Origin: Hydrogenophilales bacterium 16-64-40 | GTDB lineage: Bacteria; Pseudomonadota; Gammaproteobacteria; Burkholderiales; Thiobacillaceae | Direction of reading: 5' to 3' | DNA: 64,000 nucleotides | Assembly: GCA_002256995.1 (NCBI GenBank) | Contig: NCGX01000013.1 | Coordinates: forward strand, 1 to 64,000 | Shown: one piece after another, positions 41,260 through 49,695 of the stretch | How positions within the stretch are numbered: position 1 is the first letter of the stretch | Layout: each line of letters begins with the position of its first letter | The notes under the pieces: model-generated | What the model saw: only the letters and a program-made list of their open reading frames with translations | What the model was told of the DNA's origin: nothing | The model's database searches: none | Program-made: the position numbers and the translations under genes

Positions 41260-41574
41260 ATGGAAAAATTATTGGGTGAAGTCACCAAAGAACAGTTGAT
41301 CGACGATTTCAAGGTGGTGGTGGCCGATGCGGAAGCGCTGCTGAAAGCGACAGCCAGCCAGGGCGGCGAAAAGATAGCCGAAGTCCGTGCCAAAGCGGAA
41401 GAGTCGCTCCGGGTTGCGAAAGCCAAGATGGCAGAAGCACAGGCGGCACTGCTGGTCAAAACCAAAGAGGCAGCCAGGGCAACCGACGTGTATGTCCATG
41501 AGAACCCCTGGAGAGCCATCGGCGCTGCCGCCGGTGTCGGTCTGGTGATCGGCCTGCTCATCGGCCGCCGCTAG
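41260..41574 (+). CDS. yqjD: YqjD/ElaB-type ribosome-associated membrane protein (DUF883)
   Basis: 104 residues. A charged helical N-terminal part (KVVVADAEALLKATASQGGEKIAE) is followed by a C-terminal membrane anchor PWRAIGAAAGVGLVIGLLIGRR, the DUF883 signature. In E. coli such proteins tether ribosomes to the membrane in stationary phase. It heads a three-gene unit with YqjE- and YqjK-like genes (10- and 9-bp gaps). Confidence 0.88.
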   Translation: MEKLLGEVTKEQLIDDFKVVVADAEALLKATASQGGEKIAEVRAKAEESLRVAKAKMAEAQAALLVKTKEAARATDVYVHENPWRAIGAAAGVGLVIGLLIGRR

Positions 41575-41584
41575 TCGCTTCGCC

Positions 41585-41977
41585 ATGAGCGATAAAACGC
41601 CCGGCGAAAGTCGGGGCCTGCTCGAGTCGCTGAGTACGCTGGCCGCCACGCTGGTTGCCATCGCGCACACGCGACTCGATCTTCTGTCCGCAGACGTGGA
41701 GGAAGACCGGGCGCATGTGCTGTCGCTGTTGGTGCTGGCATTGGCTGCCCTGTTTTTCATCGGGGTGGGGGTGGTGCTGGCGGCGATCCTGCTCGTGGTC
41801 GCTTTTTGGGACAGCCACCGCCTCCTGGCGCTCGGGTCGCTAGCCGGCGTGTTTTTGGCGGCGGGCGTGGGGGCATGGGCGTACGCCCTGCACAAAGCGA
41901 GAACGAAGCCGAGACTGTTTGCGGCGAGTCTGTCGGAATTGCTAAAAGACCGGCAACAACTCGTTTCCAGGCCGTAA
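41585..41977 (+). CDS. yqjE: YqjE-type phage-holin superfamily membrane protein
   Basis: 130 residues with two membrane helices (LVLALAALFFIGVGVVLAAILL and ALGSLAGVFLAAGVGAWAYAL) preceded by an amphipathic part TRLDLLSADVEEDRAH typical of YqjE. Function unknown; always next to yqjD and yqjK, which supports the call. Confidence 0.85.
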   Translation: MSDKTPGESRGLLESLSTLAATLVAIAHTRLDLLSADVEEDRAHVLSLLVLALAALFFIGVGVVLAAILLVVAFWDSHRLLALGSLAGVFLAAGVGAWAYALHKARTKPRLFAASLSELLKDRQQLVSRP

Positions 41978-41986
41978 AGAACGATC

Positions 41987-42280
41987 ATGAACCAAAAACT
42001 GATCCAGCTGGCTGAACGACGTGAACGCCTGGTGGCCCAGGCTGCAGCGCAGCGAATGGCGCTGGCGCAGAATATCGAGCCGTGGCGTGTGCCTCTGGCG
42101 CGGGCCGACCAGGGGCTGGCTATGTTGCGCTATATCAAGCGCCATCCCGCCTGGATTGTCGGTGGCGCCGCCTTGTTGGCGGCGTTGCGGCCTGGTCGCG
42201 CCAGAGCCGCTGGCGTCGGGAAATGGCTGACGCGCGGCTGGGCAGCGTGGCAGATGGTGCGGAAACTGCGCGGCAGGTAG
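41987..42280 (+). CDS. yqjK: YqjK-like protein
   Basis: 97 residues, basic: RRERLVAQAAAQR at the start, a short hydrophobic segment PAWIVGGAALLAAL, and an Arg-rich C-terminus. It resembles YqjK in size, composition and position after yqjE. It converges on the GGDEF/EAL gene 19 bp away. Confidence 0.75.
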   Translation: MNQKLIQLAERRERLVAQAAAQRMALAQNIEPWRVPLARADQGLAMLRYIKRHPAWIVGGAALLAALRPGRARAAGVGKWLTRGWAAWQMVRKLRGR

Positions 42281-42299
42281 CCGCCGCGCTCGGAGTTCC

Positions 42300-44819
42300 C
42301 TAATTGCCGGTGTCGAGAAGCAGGGCGAAGTCCTCGGCGGACACGGGATGGCTGAAGTGGTAGCCCTGTCCCTCGTCGCAATGCCGAGCCTGCAGGAGCG
42401 CCAGTTGCGCCTGCGTTTCCACCCCCTCGGCGATCACGCGCTGCTTGAGATTTTTCCCCATTCCGATCACGGCGGACACGATGCTTGCATCGTCCGCATC
42501 GGTGGCAATGTCGCGCACGAAGGACTGGTCGATCTTCAGGGTGCTGATCGGGAAGCGCTTCAGATAGCTCAGGCTTGAGTAGCCGGTACCGAAGTCATCG
42601 ATGGCAAGCTGCACCCCCATGGCCTTGAATGCTTCAAGCATCGACGTCGATGATTCGACGTCGTGCATGAGGATGCTTTCGGTCAGTTCCAGTTCGAGAT
42701 AGTGCGGCGCCAGGCCGGTTTCTTTCAGAATCAGGGCAACCCCTTCCACAAAGCCTTCGTGCCTGAATTCCACTGCAGAAATGTTGACCGACACGGGCAC
42801 GGCGGGCAGGCCCGCATCCAGCCAGGCCTGAACCTGTCTGCAGGCCTCGCGCAGCACCCAGCGGCCGACCGGCACGATGAGCCCGTTCTCTTCCGCGATC
42901 GGCACGAACTGCGCTGGGTAGACAAGTCCGAGATCCGGATCCTGCCAGCGGATGAGGGCTTCTGCACCGGTCATCGCGCCTGAAGCGAGGTTGATCTTTG
43001 GCTGGTAATGCAGCAGGAACTCGCCCTGCCTCAGGGCGCGGCGCAGGCTGGTTTCGACGAACAGCCGGCGGACCGCGCGGGCGTTCATGTCGGCTCTGAA
43101 GAACTGGTAGTTGTCGCGGCCGCCTGCTTTGGCGTGATACATCGCGGTGTCCGCGTTCTGCATCAGGGCATCCACGTTGGTGCCGTCATCCGGAAAGACA
43201 CTGATGCCGATGCTCAAGGTGACGTGGAGTTCGTGTCCGTCGATCAGGTGCGGCATGCCGAGGGCGGCACGCAGGGTTTCCGCAACCTGGGCTGCATCCT
43301 GCGGCTGTCCGATTTCGGCGAGCAGGATCACGAATTCGTCACCGCCCTGGCGGCAGACTGTGTCGGTGGTGCGCACACACGCCACCAGGCGGTTTGCAAC
43401 TGACTGCAGCAGCTGGTCGCCGATCGCATGCCCCAGCGAGTCGTTGATGTGTTTGAAATTATCCAGGTCGAGGAACATCAGCCCGACTTGCTTTGTGTTC
43501 CGCTGGGCCATCCTGATCGTGTGGGAGAAGCGTTCTGTCAGCAGGAGCCGGTTGGGCAGGCTGGTGAGAAAGTCGTGCTGGGCCAGATGCGCCATCTCCA
43601 GCGCCATGGCCCGCGATTCGCTGACGTCGCGGAACACGATCACCGCGCCGGTGACCTCGCCGTCCCGGTCATGGATGGGCGCGGCGGAGTCCTCGATCGC
43701 GGACTCGAATCCATCGCGGCGAACCAGCACGCAATTGGTGCCCAGCCCCACCGTTTCGTTGTCCGTCATCGCGCGCTGCATCGGATTCGCGGCGGCCTGG
43801 CGCGTCGTGCCGTCAAGGATGGTGAAGATCTCTGAAATCGGCCGCCCCAGCGCCTCTGTGCAAAACCAGCCGGTCATCGCCTCCGCCACCGGATTCAGAT
43901 AGGTCACCTTGCCCGAAAGATCGGTGGTCAGCACAGCGTCGCCAATGGAGTTGAGCGTGACCTGGGCGCGCTCCTTTTCCTCGAACAGGGCCGCTTCCGC
44001 CTCTTGCAAGACGAGTTCAGCCGATTTGCGCCCGGAAATGTCCTCAACCGTCTGCACCCGACCGAACGACTTCTTGCCGTCGAACATGGCGGCGCTGTTG
44101 ACGCGGGTCCAGACGATGCTGTCGTCCTTCTGCAGGAAACGGAACTCCGTCAGGAAGGGTGCCTGGCCTCGTGCGGCGTCGCGCCATTCGGCCAGGACGC
44201 GCTCCCGATCCTCCGGGTGGATCGCCGTGCTCCAGTTCGTGCCCAGGGTCTGTTCCAGGGTCAGGCCCGATATCGTCTGATACGCCGCGTTGGTGTAGAT
44301 GCAACTGCCCTCGGCATCGGAGACGAAAATCCCCAGCGGGGAGGCGTCGTTCATCGCGCGGAAGCGTTCCTCGCTGCATGCCAACGCCCCCTGGGCAGTC
44401 TTGCGTTCCATGACATAGCGTAGGGCACGCGGCAACCAGTGGGCGTCGACGTGGCCTTTGGAAAAGTAATCATGCGCGCCGCGCGCCATGGCCTCGCGTG
44501 CGGTTTCTTCATCGGTCAATCCGCTCAGCACCAGGATCAGCGAGTCGGGCGCAGCCTGCAACACCTGATCGAAGGCTTCGAGGCCTTTGCCGTCGGGCAG
44601 CGACAGGTCGAGCAAAACCACCTCGAACCTTTCGCTCGCGAGTCGCTCGAGCGCATCGGATAGTCGCGTCACCCATTCGACACGAAACGCGCTGTCTACC
44701 GTGCTCGCGAGCGCATCCTGGATCAGTCTGGCATCGGCTGGCTCGTCCTCTATCAGCAGGACGGTGGTCGGGCAGTCGGCGGGATCGTCGACGTGGATGG
44801 TGGTCTGGATATCGTTCAT
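42300..44819 (-). CDS. REC-PAS-PAS-GGDEF-EAL cyclic-di-GMP protein
   Basis: 839 residues. Receiver domain (about 15-130, VLLIEDEPADARLI and LLDLSLPDGKGL with phospho-Asp), two PAS domains (about 150-270 and 290-410), GGDEF (about 420-585, motif RQGGDEFVILL, intact), and EAL (about 600-839, EALIRWQDPD and IDDFGTGYSSLSYL). Both a cyclase and a phosphodiesterase activity could be kept, judged by motifs. The ATG at 44819 begins MNDIQTTI. It is unlinked to a kinase, so the input is unknown. Confidence 0.92.
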   Translation of the reverse strand: MNDIQTTIHVDDPADCPTTVLLIEDEPADARLIQDALASTVDSAFRVEWVTRLSDALERLASERFEVVLLDLSLPDGKGLEAFDQVLQAAPDSLILVLSGLTDEETAREAMARGAHDYFSKGHVDAHWLPRALRYVMERKTAQGALACSEERFRAMNDASPLGIFVSDAEGSCIYTNAAYQTISGLTLEQTLGTNWSTAIHPEDRERVLAEWRDAARGQAPFLTEFRFLQKDDSIVWTRVNSAAMFDGKKSFGRVQTVEDISGRKSAELVLQEAEAALFEEKERAQVTLNSIGDAVLTTDLSGKVTYLNPVAEAMTGWFCTEALGRPISEIFTILDGTTRQAAANPMQRAMTDNETVGLGTNCVLVRRDGFESAIEDSAAPIHDRDGEVTGAVIVFRDVSESRAMALEMAHLAQHDFLTSLPNRLLLTERFSHTIRMAQRNTKQVGLMFLDLDNFKHINDSLGHAIGDQLLQSVANRLVACVRTTDTVCRQGGDEFVILLAEIGQPQDAAQVAETLRAALGMPHLIDGHELHVTLSIGISVFPDDGTNVDALMQNADTAMYHAKAGGRDNYQFFRADMNARAVRRLFVETSLRRALRQGEFLLHYQPKINLASGAMTGAEALIRWQDPDLGLVYPAQFVPIAEENGLIVPVGRWVLREACRQVQAWLDAGLPAVPVSVNISAVEFRHEGFVEGVALILKETGLAPHYLELELTESILMHDVESSTSMLEAFKAMGVQLAIDDFGTGYSSLSYLKRFPISTLKIDQSFVRDIATDADDASIVSAVIGMGKNLKQRVIAEGVETQAQLALLQARHCDEGQGYHFSHPVSAEDFALLLDTGN

Positions 44820-44929
44820 GCGTGGCCTTCCGTTGGAATGGGCCGTTGCCATCCCCCCACTGACGGGGGATGGGTGTAAAGACCCTCGCGTCATCGCGGA
44901 GGGTCGAGCCGGACGATTACAGTACAGTT

Positions 44930-45364
44930 TTAGTGGTTGCGACCCTGGCCTCGATCATTGCCGCGGTCGTTGTCATGGCGATCATTCTTCTTGCCGCGAT
45001 GATCGTCACGGCGGTCGTCGCGGCGATCACGATGCTGTTTCTGGTAATGCGGAACGTACTGGCGGTCATACCAGCTGTTTTGCACAAAATAGACACGCTC
45101 GCCGCAGGCATTGTACTTGCTGCAATGCTTGCGCCAGTTCTTGGCATGGCCCGGGGGCACGTTCATGTAGATCGGCGGACGGTTCACCGAAACCCGCTGG
45201 ATGACGCGCGGCTCCCGATAGATGATTTGTGGCGGCGGATAGCCGCCGACGTCGATCTGGCCGTAGAAACCGGGTTGGCCGATGCTGATGGACACGCCGA
45301 TGTCGGCCGCGAGTGCCGGAACGGTGGCGATGACCAGTGCTGCTGCGAAGAATAAACGTTTCAT
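44930..45364 (-). CDS. Secreted basic protein of unknown function
   Basis: 144 residues. Signal peptide MKRLFFAAALVIATVPALAA, then a domain with GVSISIGQPGFYGQIDVG, PPQIIYREPRVI and PPGHAKNWRKHCSKYNAC with two cysteines, and a very charged tail rich in Arg, Asp and His (QHRDRRDDRRDDHRGKKND). The fold resembles small periplasmic proteins seen near stress genes; no function is assigned. Driven by shared promoter C (45413-45458). Confidence 0.75.
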   Translation of the reverse strand: MKRLFFAAALVIATVPALAADIGVSISIGQPGFYGQIDVGGYPPPQIIYREPRVIQRVSVNRPPIYMNVPPGHAKNWRKHCSKYNACGERVYFVQNSWYDRQYVPHYQKQHRDRRDDRRDDHRGKKNDRHDNDRGNDRGQGRNH

Positions 45365-45412
45365 GTTGGATCTCCTGTGATGTTCTTGCCAATGAATCAT
45401 CGGCTCAGGATG

Positions 45413-45458
45413 AGGCTATCCGAACGGCGCCCCAAACACTGTGCGCTAGCGCGCATAG
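45413..45458 (-). promoter_or_regulatory. Shared dyad promoter C (secreted basic protein)
   Basis: In gene direction CTA then TGCGCG-CTAG-CGCACA then G (dyad 45440-45455), 20 bp, TAGCCT (45413-45418). The leader is about 40 nt. Confidence 0.65.
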
Positions 45459-45547
45459 CCGGTTACCGCCGGTTTGGTGGAGACCTGACGGGGTCAATAC
45501 AGAACGGCCCCAAAGGGCCGCCGTGCACTGTGTGTTGCGGCGAGTGC

Positions 45548-46657
45548 TTATGCCCGGGGCTCACCCAGTTCGTTGACAGTCACCGTCGGCCCAGGCGGCG
45601 CGGTCATCTGCATGCGATGCGTCTGGCCACGGAAATTGTAGGTGACGTCCCAGTAATCGGGATTGGCCTGGTCGGGCACGGAGTCGCAGCGCTCGACATC
45701 CCGGGTTTGCAGCGCTTGCTCGCTACCGCCGCGACCGATTTGGGCGCCCACTGCGGCCCCGGCGACAGCTCCGCCGGCTGTGGCGATGTCCTGGCCCCGT
45801 CCGCCGCCGACCTGGTGGCCCAGGATGCCGCCGATGATGGCGCCGGCAATCGCACCGGGGACGTTGACGCTGCGTCGTTCCTTCGCGACTTCTTCGCGTT
45901 CGACCCAGCAGTGCTGCTCGGGCGTGCCGAGCACCGCGCGCACCGAGGTGACGTTTGCGTCATACAGTCGCTCGTCGTTGCGACGGTAGAAGTTGTAGTC
46001 TGCAATCGGCGCAGGCGCATAGCGATGGTCGTCGACGCGCGCGTTGATGTTCACCGCCCGTACCGATGAAACGCTGTTGTTCAACCCCATCGCAGCCAGA
46101 GACGGATACTTGCCCGGACGCAGGACGGCGCAGCGACCGCTGTAGCGGTTGTCCTCGCACACTTCCCAGCGATCGCCGAGCACCACAACCGATGAGGCGC
46201 TGTCATTGAAACCGTGACGCCTGAAGTTTCTGACCGGTTCCTGCGTGGTAAAAGACCGGCCCCCAAACCCTTGACGCTCATAAAACGTGACCTGCGCGGC
46301 TACAGGAATGGGCGCATAACGGTGATCGTCGATGCGCACGTTACTGCGGACGGCGCGCACCGATGAAATACTCTTGTTCAAGCCCATCGCGGTCAGCGAC
46401 GGATACCTGCCCGGCCGCAGGATGGTGCAGCGGCCGTTGAAGCGGACGTCTTCGCATACCTCCCAGCGGTCGTCGCGCACGACAACCGACGACGCGTGGT
46501 TGCTGAAGCCCTGGCGCGAGAGGTTCTTGACCGTGTCCGCGGTGGTGAATGACTGGCCTTCAAAGCCTTGGCGTTCGTAAAAGGTGGCCTGTGCGGCCGC
46601 TTGCGAGGCAATCGCCACGCCGGCCATCACCAGTGCGACTCTGAATCGTGCATTCAT
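45548..46657 (-). CDS. Two beta/gamma-crystallin domains plus glycine-zipper domain, secreted
   Basis: 369 residues. Signal peptide ending ASQAAAQ, two crystallin-like repeats (about 25-110 and 120-205) each with TFYERQGFxGxSFTT and DRWEVCEDxRxxGRC, a linker, then a glycine-zipper 2TM segment (about 270-320, GAIAGAIIGGILGHQVGGG) and a C-terminal strand region. Such proteins bind calcium and sit in the envelope under stress. ATG at 46657 (MNARFRV) fits the signal peptide. Confidence 0.85.
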   Translation of the reverse strand: MNARFRVALVMAGVAIASQAAAQATFYERQGFEGQSFTTADTVKNLSRQGFSNHASSVVVRDDRWEVCEDVRFNGRCTILRPGRYPSLTAMGLNKSISSVRAVRSNVRIDDHRYAPIPVAAQVTFYERQGFGGRSFTTQEPVRNFRRHGFNDSASSVVVLGDRWEVCEDNRYSGRCAVLRPGKYPSLAAMGLNNSVSSVRAVNINARVDDHRYAPAPIADYNFYRRNDERLYDANVTSVRAVLGTPEQHCWVEREEVAKERRSVNVPGAIAGAIIGGILGHQVGGGRGQDIATAGGAVAGAAVGAQIGRGGSEQALQTRDVERCDSVPDQANPDYWDVTYNFRGQTHRMQMTAPPGPTVTVNELGEPRA

Positions 46658-46741
46658 TGCTGACTCCTGTAAGGGGGAAGCCGGAACCCGGAACCCGTGT
46701 CGAACCGGGTGATCGATCCGGCTCGGCACATCCGAACCCGC

Positions 46742-46788
46742 AATATGGCGCGCCGTCGGGGTCCGGGTCTGTTCGCGAACGTACATAG
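46742..46788 (-). promoter_or_regulatory. Shared dyad promoter D (crystallin-like protein)
   Basis: In gene direction CTA then TGTACG-TTCG-CGAACA then G (dyad 46770-46785), 21 bp, CATATT (46742-46747). The only member with spacing 21 instead of 20 and a -10 box not starting TA. Confidence 0.6.
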
Positions 46789-46822
46789 CGGGCTTGTTAG
46801 CCCTTCACGCGATAAATCGCCG

Positions 46823-46868
46823 CTATGTTCGCCAGCGCACTGAATGGCGCGCGGCATTCGCTTACGCT
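46823..46868 (+). promoter_or_regulatory. Shared dyad promoter E (collagen-like protein)
   Basis: CTA then TGTTCG-CCAG-CGCACT then G (dyad 46826-46841), 20 bp, TACGCT (46863-46868). Divergent to promoter D, 38 bp apart, in the 307-bp gap 46658-46964. The leader to the ATG is about 90 nt. Confidence 0.65.
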
Positions 46869-46964
46869 ATCGATCTACCGGGTGCGACATCCAAGTCGAG
46901 CCGGTTTCTCGCGGACGGCCTGATGCCCTTCGTGCCACGATTGACCACTTTAAAAGGATTGACC

Positions 46965-47246
46965 ATGAACCATACGCTACTGATTTCCGCCTTGCTCGCA
47001 ACGCTCAGCCTGGCCGCCTGTGACAAGCCGACCGTCGTCAATGTGCCTGCCACGCCGGTCGCGGTGCCCGGCCCCGCGGGTCCGCAGGGCGAGACCGGCA
47101 GCCAAGGCGCCACCGGCTATCAGGGCGAGACCGGCAGCCAGGGCGCAACCGGCTATCAGGGTAACGAGGGCGTCCAGGGCGCAACCGGCGAAACCGGTGA
47201 GACCGGCGATAAAACCACGGTAATCGTGGTGCCGGAAGCGAACTGA
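46965..47246 (+). CDS. Collagen-like lipoprotein
   Basis: 93 residues. Lipobox LAAC with acylated Cys at residue 19, then a Gly-X-Y stretch (about residues 37-84): GPAGPQGETGSQGATG and so on. Two 36-bp DNA units (47097-47132 and 47133-47168) encode GSQGATGYQGET in tandem. Ends TTVIVVPEAN. Collagen-like strands may form surface filaments; function unknown. Confidence 0.82.
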   Translation: MNHTLLISALLATLSLAACDKPTVVNVPATPVAVPGPAGPQGETGSQGATGYQGETGSQGATGYQGNEGVQGATGETGETGDKTTVIVVPEAN

Positions 47247-47274
47247 ATCCACTCATCCATTCGAGGAGCGCCTG

Positions 47275-47430
47275 ATGTTGGGAACGATACTGTTGGTCAT
47301 CCTGATCCTGATGCTGCTCGGCGCCGTTCCGCGCTGGTCGCATAGCAAGAATTGGGGCTACGGTCCCAGCGGCGGTTTGGGTTTGGTGCTGGTCATCGTC
47401 ATCATCCTGCTGTTGATGGGACGGCTGTAA
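47275..47430 (+). CDS. DUF3309 small membrane protein
   Basis: 51 residues: LGTILLVILILMLLGAVP, a WGYGPSGG turn and GLVLVIVIILLLMGRL. The WSHSKNWGYGPSGG loop is the DUF3309 hallmark. SD CGAGGAG precedes the ATG by 8 bases. It lies 28 bp after the collagen-like gene and probably shares its transcript. Confidence 0.88.
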   Translation: MLGTILLVILILMLLGAVPRWSHSKNWGYGPSGGLGLVLVIVIILLLMGRL

Positions 47431-47496
47431 CGGCTGGGTGCGTGCTAAGGTGCGGCTGAGGTAGCCCCGCAGCCGTGCCTGCTTGATGGAGGATTG

Positions 47497-48906
47497 ATGG
47501 TTTCAACGACGCTGAATTCGTCGCGTTGGCTGCCGTATCTGCGGCATTGGCCAGCGGCTTTCCTGTTCGTGCTGGCCGGCTGCAGCAGCCTGCCGACCAT
47601 CGTTCCCGACCTGGCGCGACGCCCCGGCCCGCCCGTGCAACTTGAAAGCGCGGGCGGGCCGTTATCCGTTGCGCACAGCAAGGCGATCCTCGACCGGCTT
47701 GACGGCAGCGGCCAGAGCAATGGCCTCTTCGAGCGCCATCTGGCGCTCGAAGAGGCCATTGTCGGCAGCCCGCTGACCACCGGCAATCAGGTGCGCTTGC
47801 TGCAGGACGGTCCGGCCACCTACCAGGCGATGTACGCCGCCATCCTGGCGGCGCAAGACCACATCAACATGGAAACCTACATCCTCGACGACGACGAGGT
47901 CGGCCAGCGCTTTGCGCAGGCCCTCATCGCCAAGCAGGCGCAGGGTGTTCAGGTCAACCTCATCCGTGACAGCGTGGGCACGCTCGGCACGCCCGCGGCC
48001 TTCTTCCAGCAACTGACCGACAGCGGCGTGCAGGTGCTTGAATTCAATCCCATCAATCCCTTGATGTCGCGCAAGGAATGGACGCTGAATCAGCGCGACC
48101 ATCGCAAGCTGCTGATTGTCGACGGGCACACGGCGTTTCTTGGCGGCATCAACATCAGCAGCGTCTACTCCGGCGGCTCGTTCAGCCGTCACTCACGACA
48201 CCCGCCCGACGGCGGCGTGGCGTGGCGCGACACCGACCTGCAACTGCAGGGGCCGGTGGTGGCCGAGTTGCAGAAACTGTTCCTCGCGACCTGGGAAAAA
48301 CAGAAGGGCGAGCCGCTGCCCGAGAAGAACTACTTCCCGCCCCTCCAACACATAGGCCCGCACGTGGTGCGCGCGATCGGCAGTTCACCCGACGAGCCTT
48401 TCAGCCTGATCTATGCCACGCTGCTGTCTGCCATCACCAGCGCCGAAGTCAGCGTGAATCTCACCAACGCCTATTTCGCCCCCGATCCGCAACTGCTCGA
48501 CGCACTCGAAGCGGCCGCCGGGCGCGGCGTCGACGTGACCCTGATCCTGCCCAGCCAGACCGACTCCTGGCTGGTGTTCCACGCCGGGCGCAACTACTAC
48601 GACCGGCTGCTGCGCGCGGGGGTGAAAATCCATGAGCGGCAGGGCGTGATCCTGCATTCCAAGACCGCGCTGATCGACGGCGTCTGGGCCACGGTCGGCT
48701 CGACCAACCTCGACTGGCGCAGTTTCCTGCACAACTACGAGTTGAATGCGGTGGTGCTGGGGGCGGATTTTGGCCAACAGGTACAGACGATGTTCGACAG
48801 GGACCTGGCGGCGTCCGAGACCATCACGCTCGAGCAGTGGCGGCGCCGCGCGCTCGATCTGCGCGTGAAGGAATGGTTCGCCCGGGTCTGGGAGTACTGG
48901 CTGTGA
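47497..48906 (+). CDS. cls: Cardiolipin synthase-like phospholipase D family protein
   Basis: 469 residues. An N-terminal lipoprotein-like signal (FLFVLAGC) is followed by two PLD domains with HRKLLIVDGHTAFLGG and HSKTALIDGVWATVGSTNLD, the two HKD motifs. Members join two phosphatidylglycerols into cardiolipin. The lipobox form occurs in ClsC-like enzymes. ATG at 47497 follows GGAGG. A 44-bp perfect palindrome lies inside the frame (47718-47761). Confidence 0.88.
   Translation: MVSTTLNSSRWLPYLRHWPAAFLFVLAGCSSLPTIVPDLARRPGPPVQLESAGGPLSVAHSKAILDRLDGSGQSNGLFERHLALEEAIVGSPLTTGNQVRLLQDGPATYQAMYAAILAAQDHINMETYILDDDEVGQRFAQALIAKQAQGVQVNLIRDSVGTLGTPAAFFQQLTDSGVQVLEFNPINPLMSRKEWTLNQRDHRKLLIVDGHTAFLGGINISSVYSGGSFSRHSRHPPDGGVAWRDTDLQLQGPVVAELQKLFLATWEKQKGEPLPEKNYFPPLQHIGPHVVRAIGSSPDEPFSLIYATLLSAITSAEVSVNLTNAYFAPDPQLLDALEAAAGRGVDVTLILPSQTDSWLVFHAGRNYYDRLLRAGVKIHERQGVILHSKTALIDGVWATVGSTNLDWRSFLHNYELNAVVLGADFGQQVQTMFDRDLAASETITLEQWRRRALDLRVKEWFARVWEYWL
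47718..47761. repeat. 44-bp palindrome inside the cardiolipin synthase gene
   Basis: Arms of 21 bp (start CAATGGCCTCTTCGAGC) with a 2-nt loop TC, perfectly complementary. It encodes NGLFERHLALEEAI, of which RHLALEEAI appears conserved in the family, so both protein and DNA symmetry are kept. Confidence 0.85.
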
Positions 48907-48911
48907 GCTTA

Positions 48912-48950
48912 GGCCACGCCAACCAGCACGCCGTGATGGTTGGCGCGGCC
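48912..48950. terminator. Hairpin after the cardiolipin synthase gene
   Basis: GGCCACGCCAACCA pairs with TGGTTGGCGCGGCC (one mismatch). There is no T-run; a termination role is suggested by position 6 bp after the stop. Confidence 0.5.
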
Positions 48951-49061
48951 CGCTTCCCCCTCACCCGGGACTGAATGCCGGCGCCCTTGCAGGTGTGTGC
49001 CTGGCACGGGACCGACCTCCCGACCCCCTTGAAACCGTGGTCGGTTGCAAGGGTTCGAACC

Positions 49062-49529
49062 TTATCGCGCGAGCGCGCGGTCGATCTTGTCGTCCATCTC
49101 GCCGACCAGGGCGGCCAGGCTGTTGGCGGCCTCGTCGATGGATTGCTTGGTCGACTGCGTCACCGTGTCCATGCGCGTGTCGACAGCCAGAATCACCCCG
49201 CGCAATTGCGCAAACTCCTGCTCGATCTGCGTGCGCAGTTCATTGATGCGCGAGGTTTCGGCACTTTCCGCCAGTTTCCGCTGCGCTTGCAGTTCCTGAT
49301 TGTGACGGCGCGACTCCATCAACATGTTGGTGCGCAGCGCCAGGGCATAGAGGACGAATAGCGCCACCAGGACCAGCGTGACGCCAAGCAGGATCACGCC
49401 CAACGGGCCCACGATATCGAATGCCACGAATGACAGCGTGGTGGGCTCGATGAGCACCGGCCAGTTGACCAGGGTGAAAACGCCCAGCAGAAACAATGCC
49501 ACCAGGATGATTGCGCCGAGAAAATTCAT
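49062..49529 (-). CDS. LapA-like membrane protein with coiled coil
   Basis: 155 residues. Two membrane helices (about 4-24 and 42-66) with FTLVNWPVLIEPTTLSFV between them, as in LapA (DUF1049) proteins, then a cytoplasmic coiled coil (about 75-150) with QELQAQRKLAE and MDTVTQSTKQSIDEAAN. Function unknown. ATG at 49529. Confidence 0.75.
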   Translation of the reverse strand: MNFLGAIILVALFLLGVFTLVNWPVLIEPTTLSFVAFDIVGPLGVILLGVTLVLVALFVLYALALRTNMLMESRRHNQELQAQRKLAESAETSRINELRTQIEQEFAQLRGVILAVDTRMDTVTQSTKQSIDEAANSLAALVGEMDDKIDRALAR

Positions 49530-49554
49530 TACGTCCCCTTTCGATTATTAAAAA

Positions 49555-49572
49555 TGTACCTGTCACAGTACA
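49555..49572. promoter_or_regulatory. Palindrome TGTAC-N8-GTACA before the LapA-like gene
   Basis: Perfect 5-bp arms 26 bp upstream of the ATG, next to an A/T-rich TAATAAT box (49544-49550) on the minus strand. The half-sites equal those of the shared dyad promoters but are spaced by 8 rather than 6 bp. Confidence 0.4.
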
Positions 49573-49695
49573 AACAAGCGCTTCGGCATCGGTTGAAGTC
49601 GCGCCTCCGTAGATCAAACCCATTCAACATCGAGCCCGCGCCTCCCCGGGCGGCTCGGTCGTCGTTTCCGCTCAGCCCCGGCGTTTTGCGGACGC

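Noticed and set aside
49040-49065. tRNA-like TPsiC sequence GGGTTCGAACC
   Set aside because: The flanking stem does not pair as a T arm and no acceptor, D or anticodon arm can be built; probably chance.
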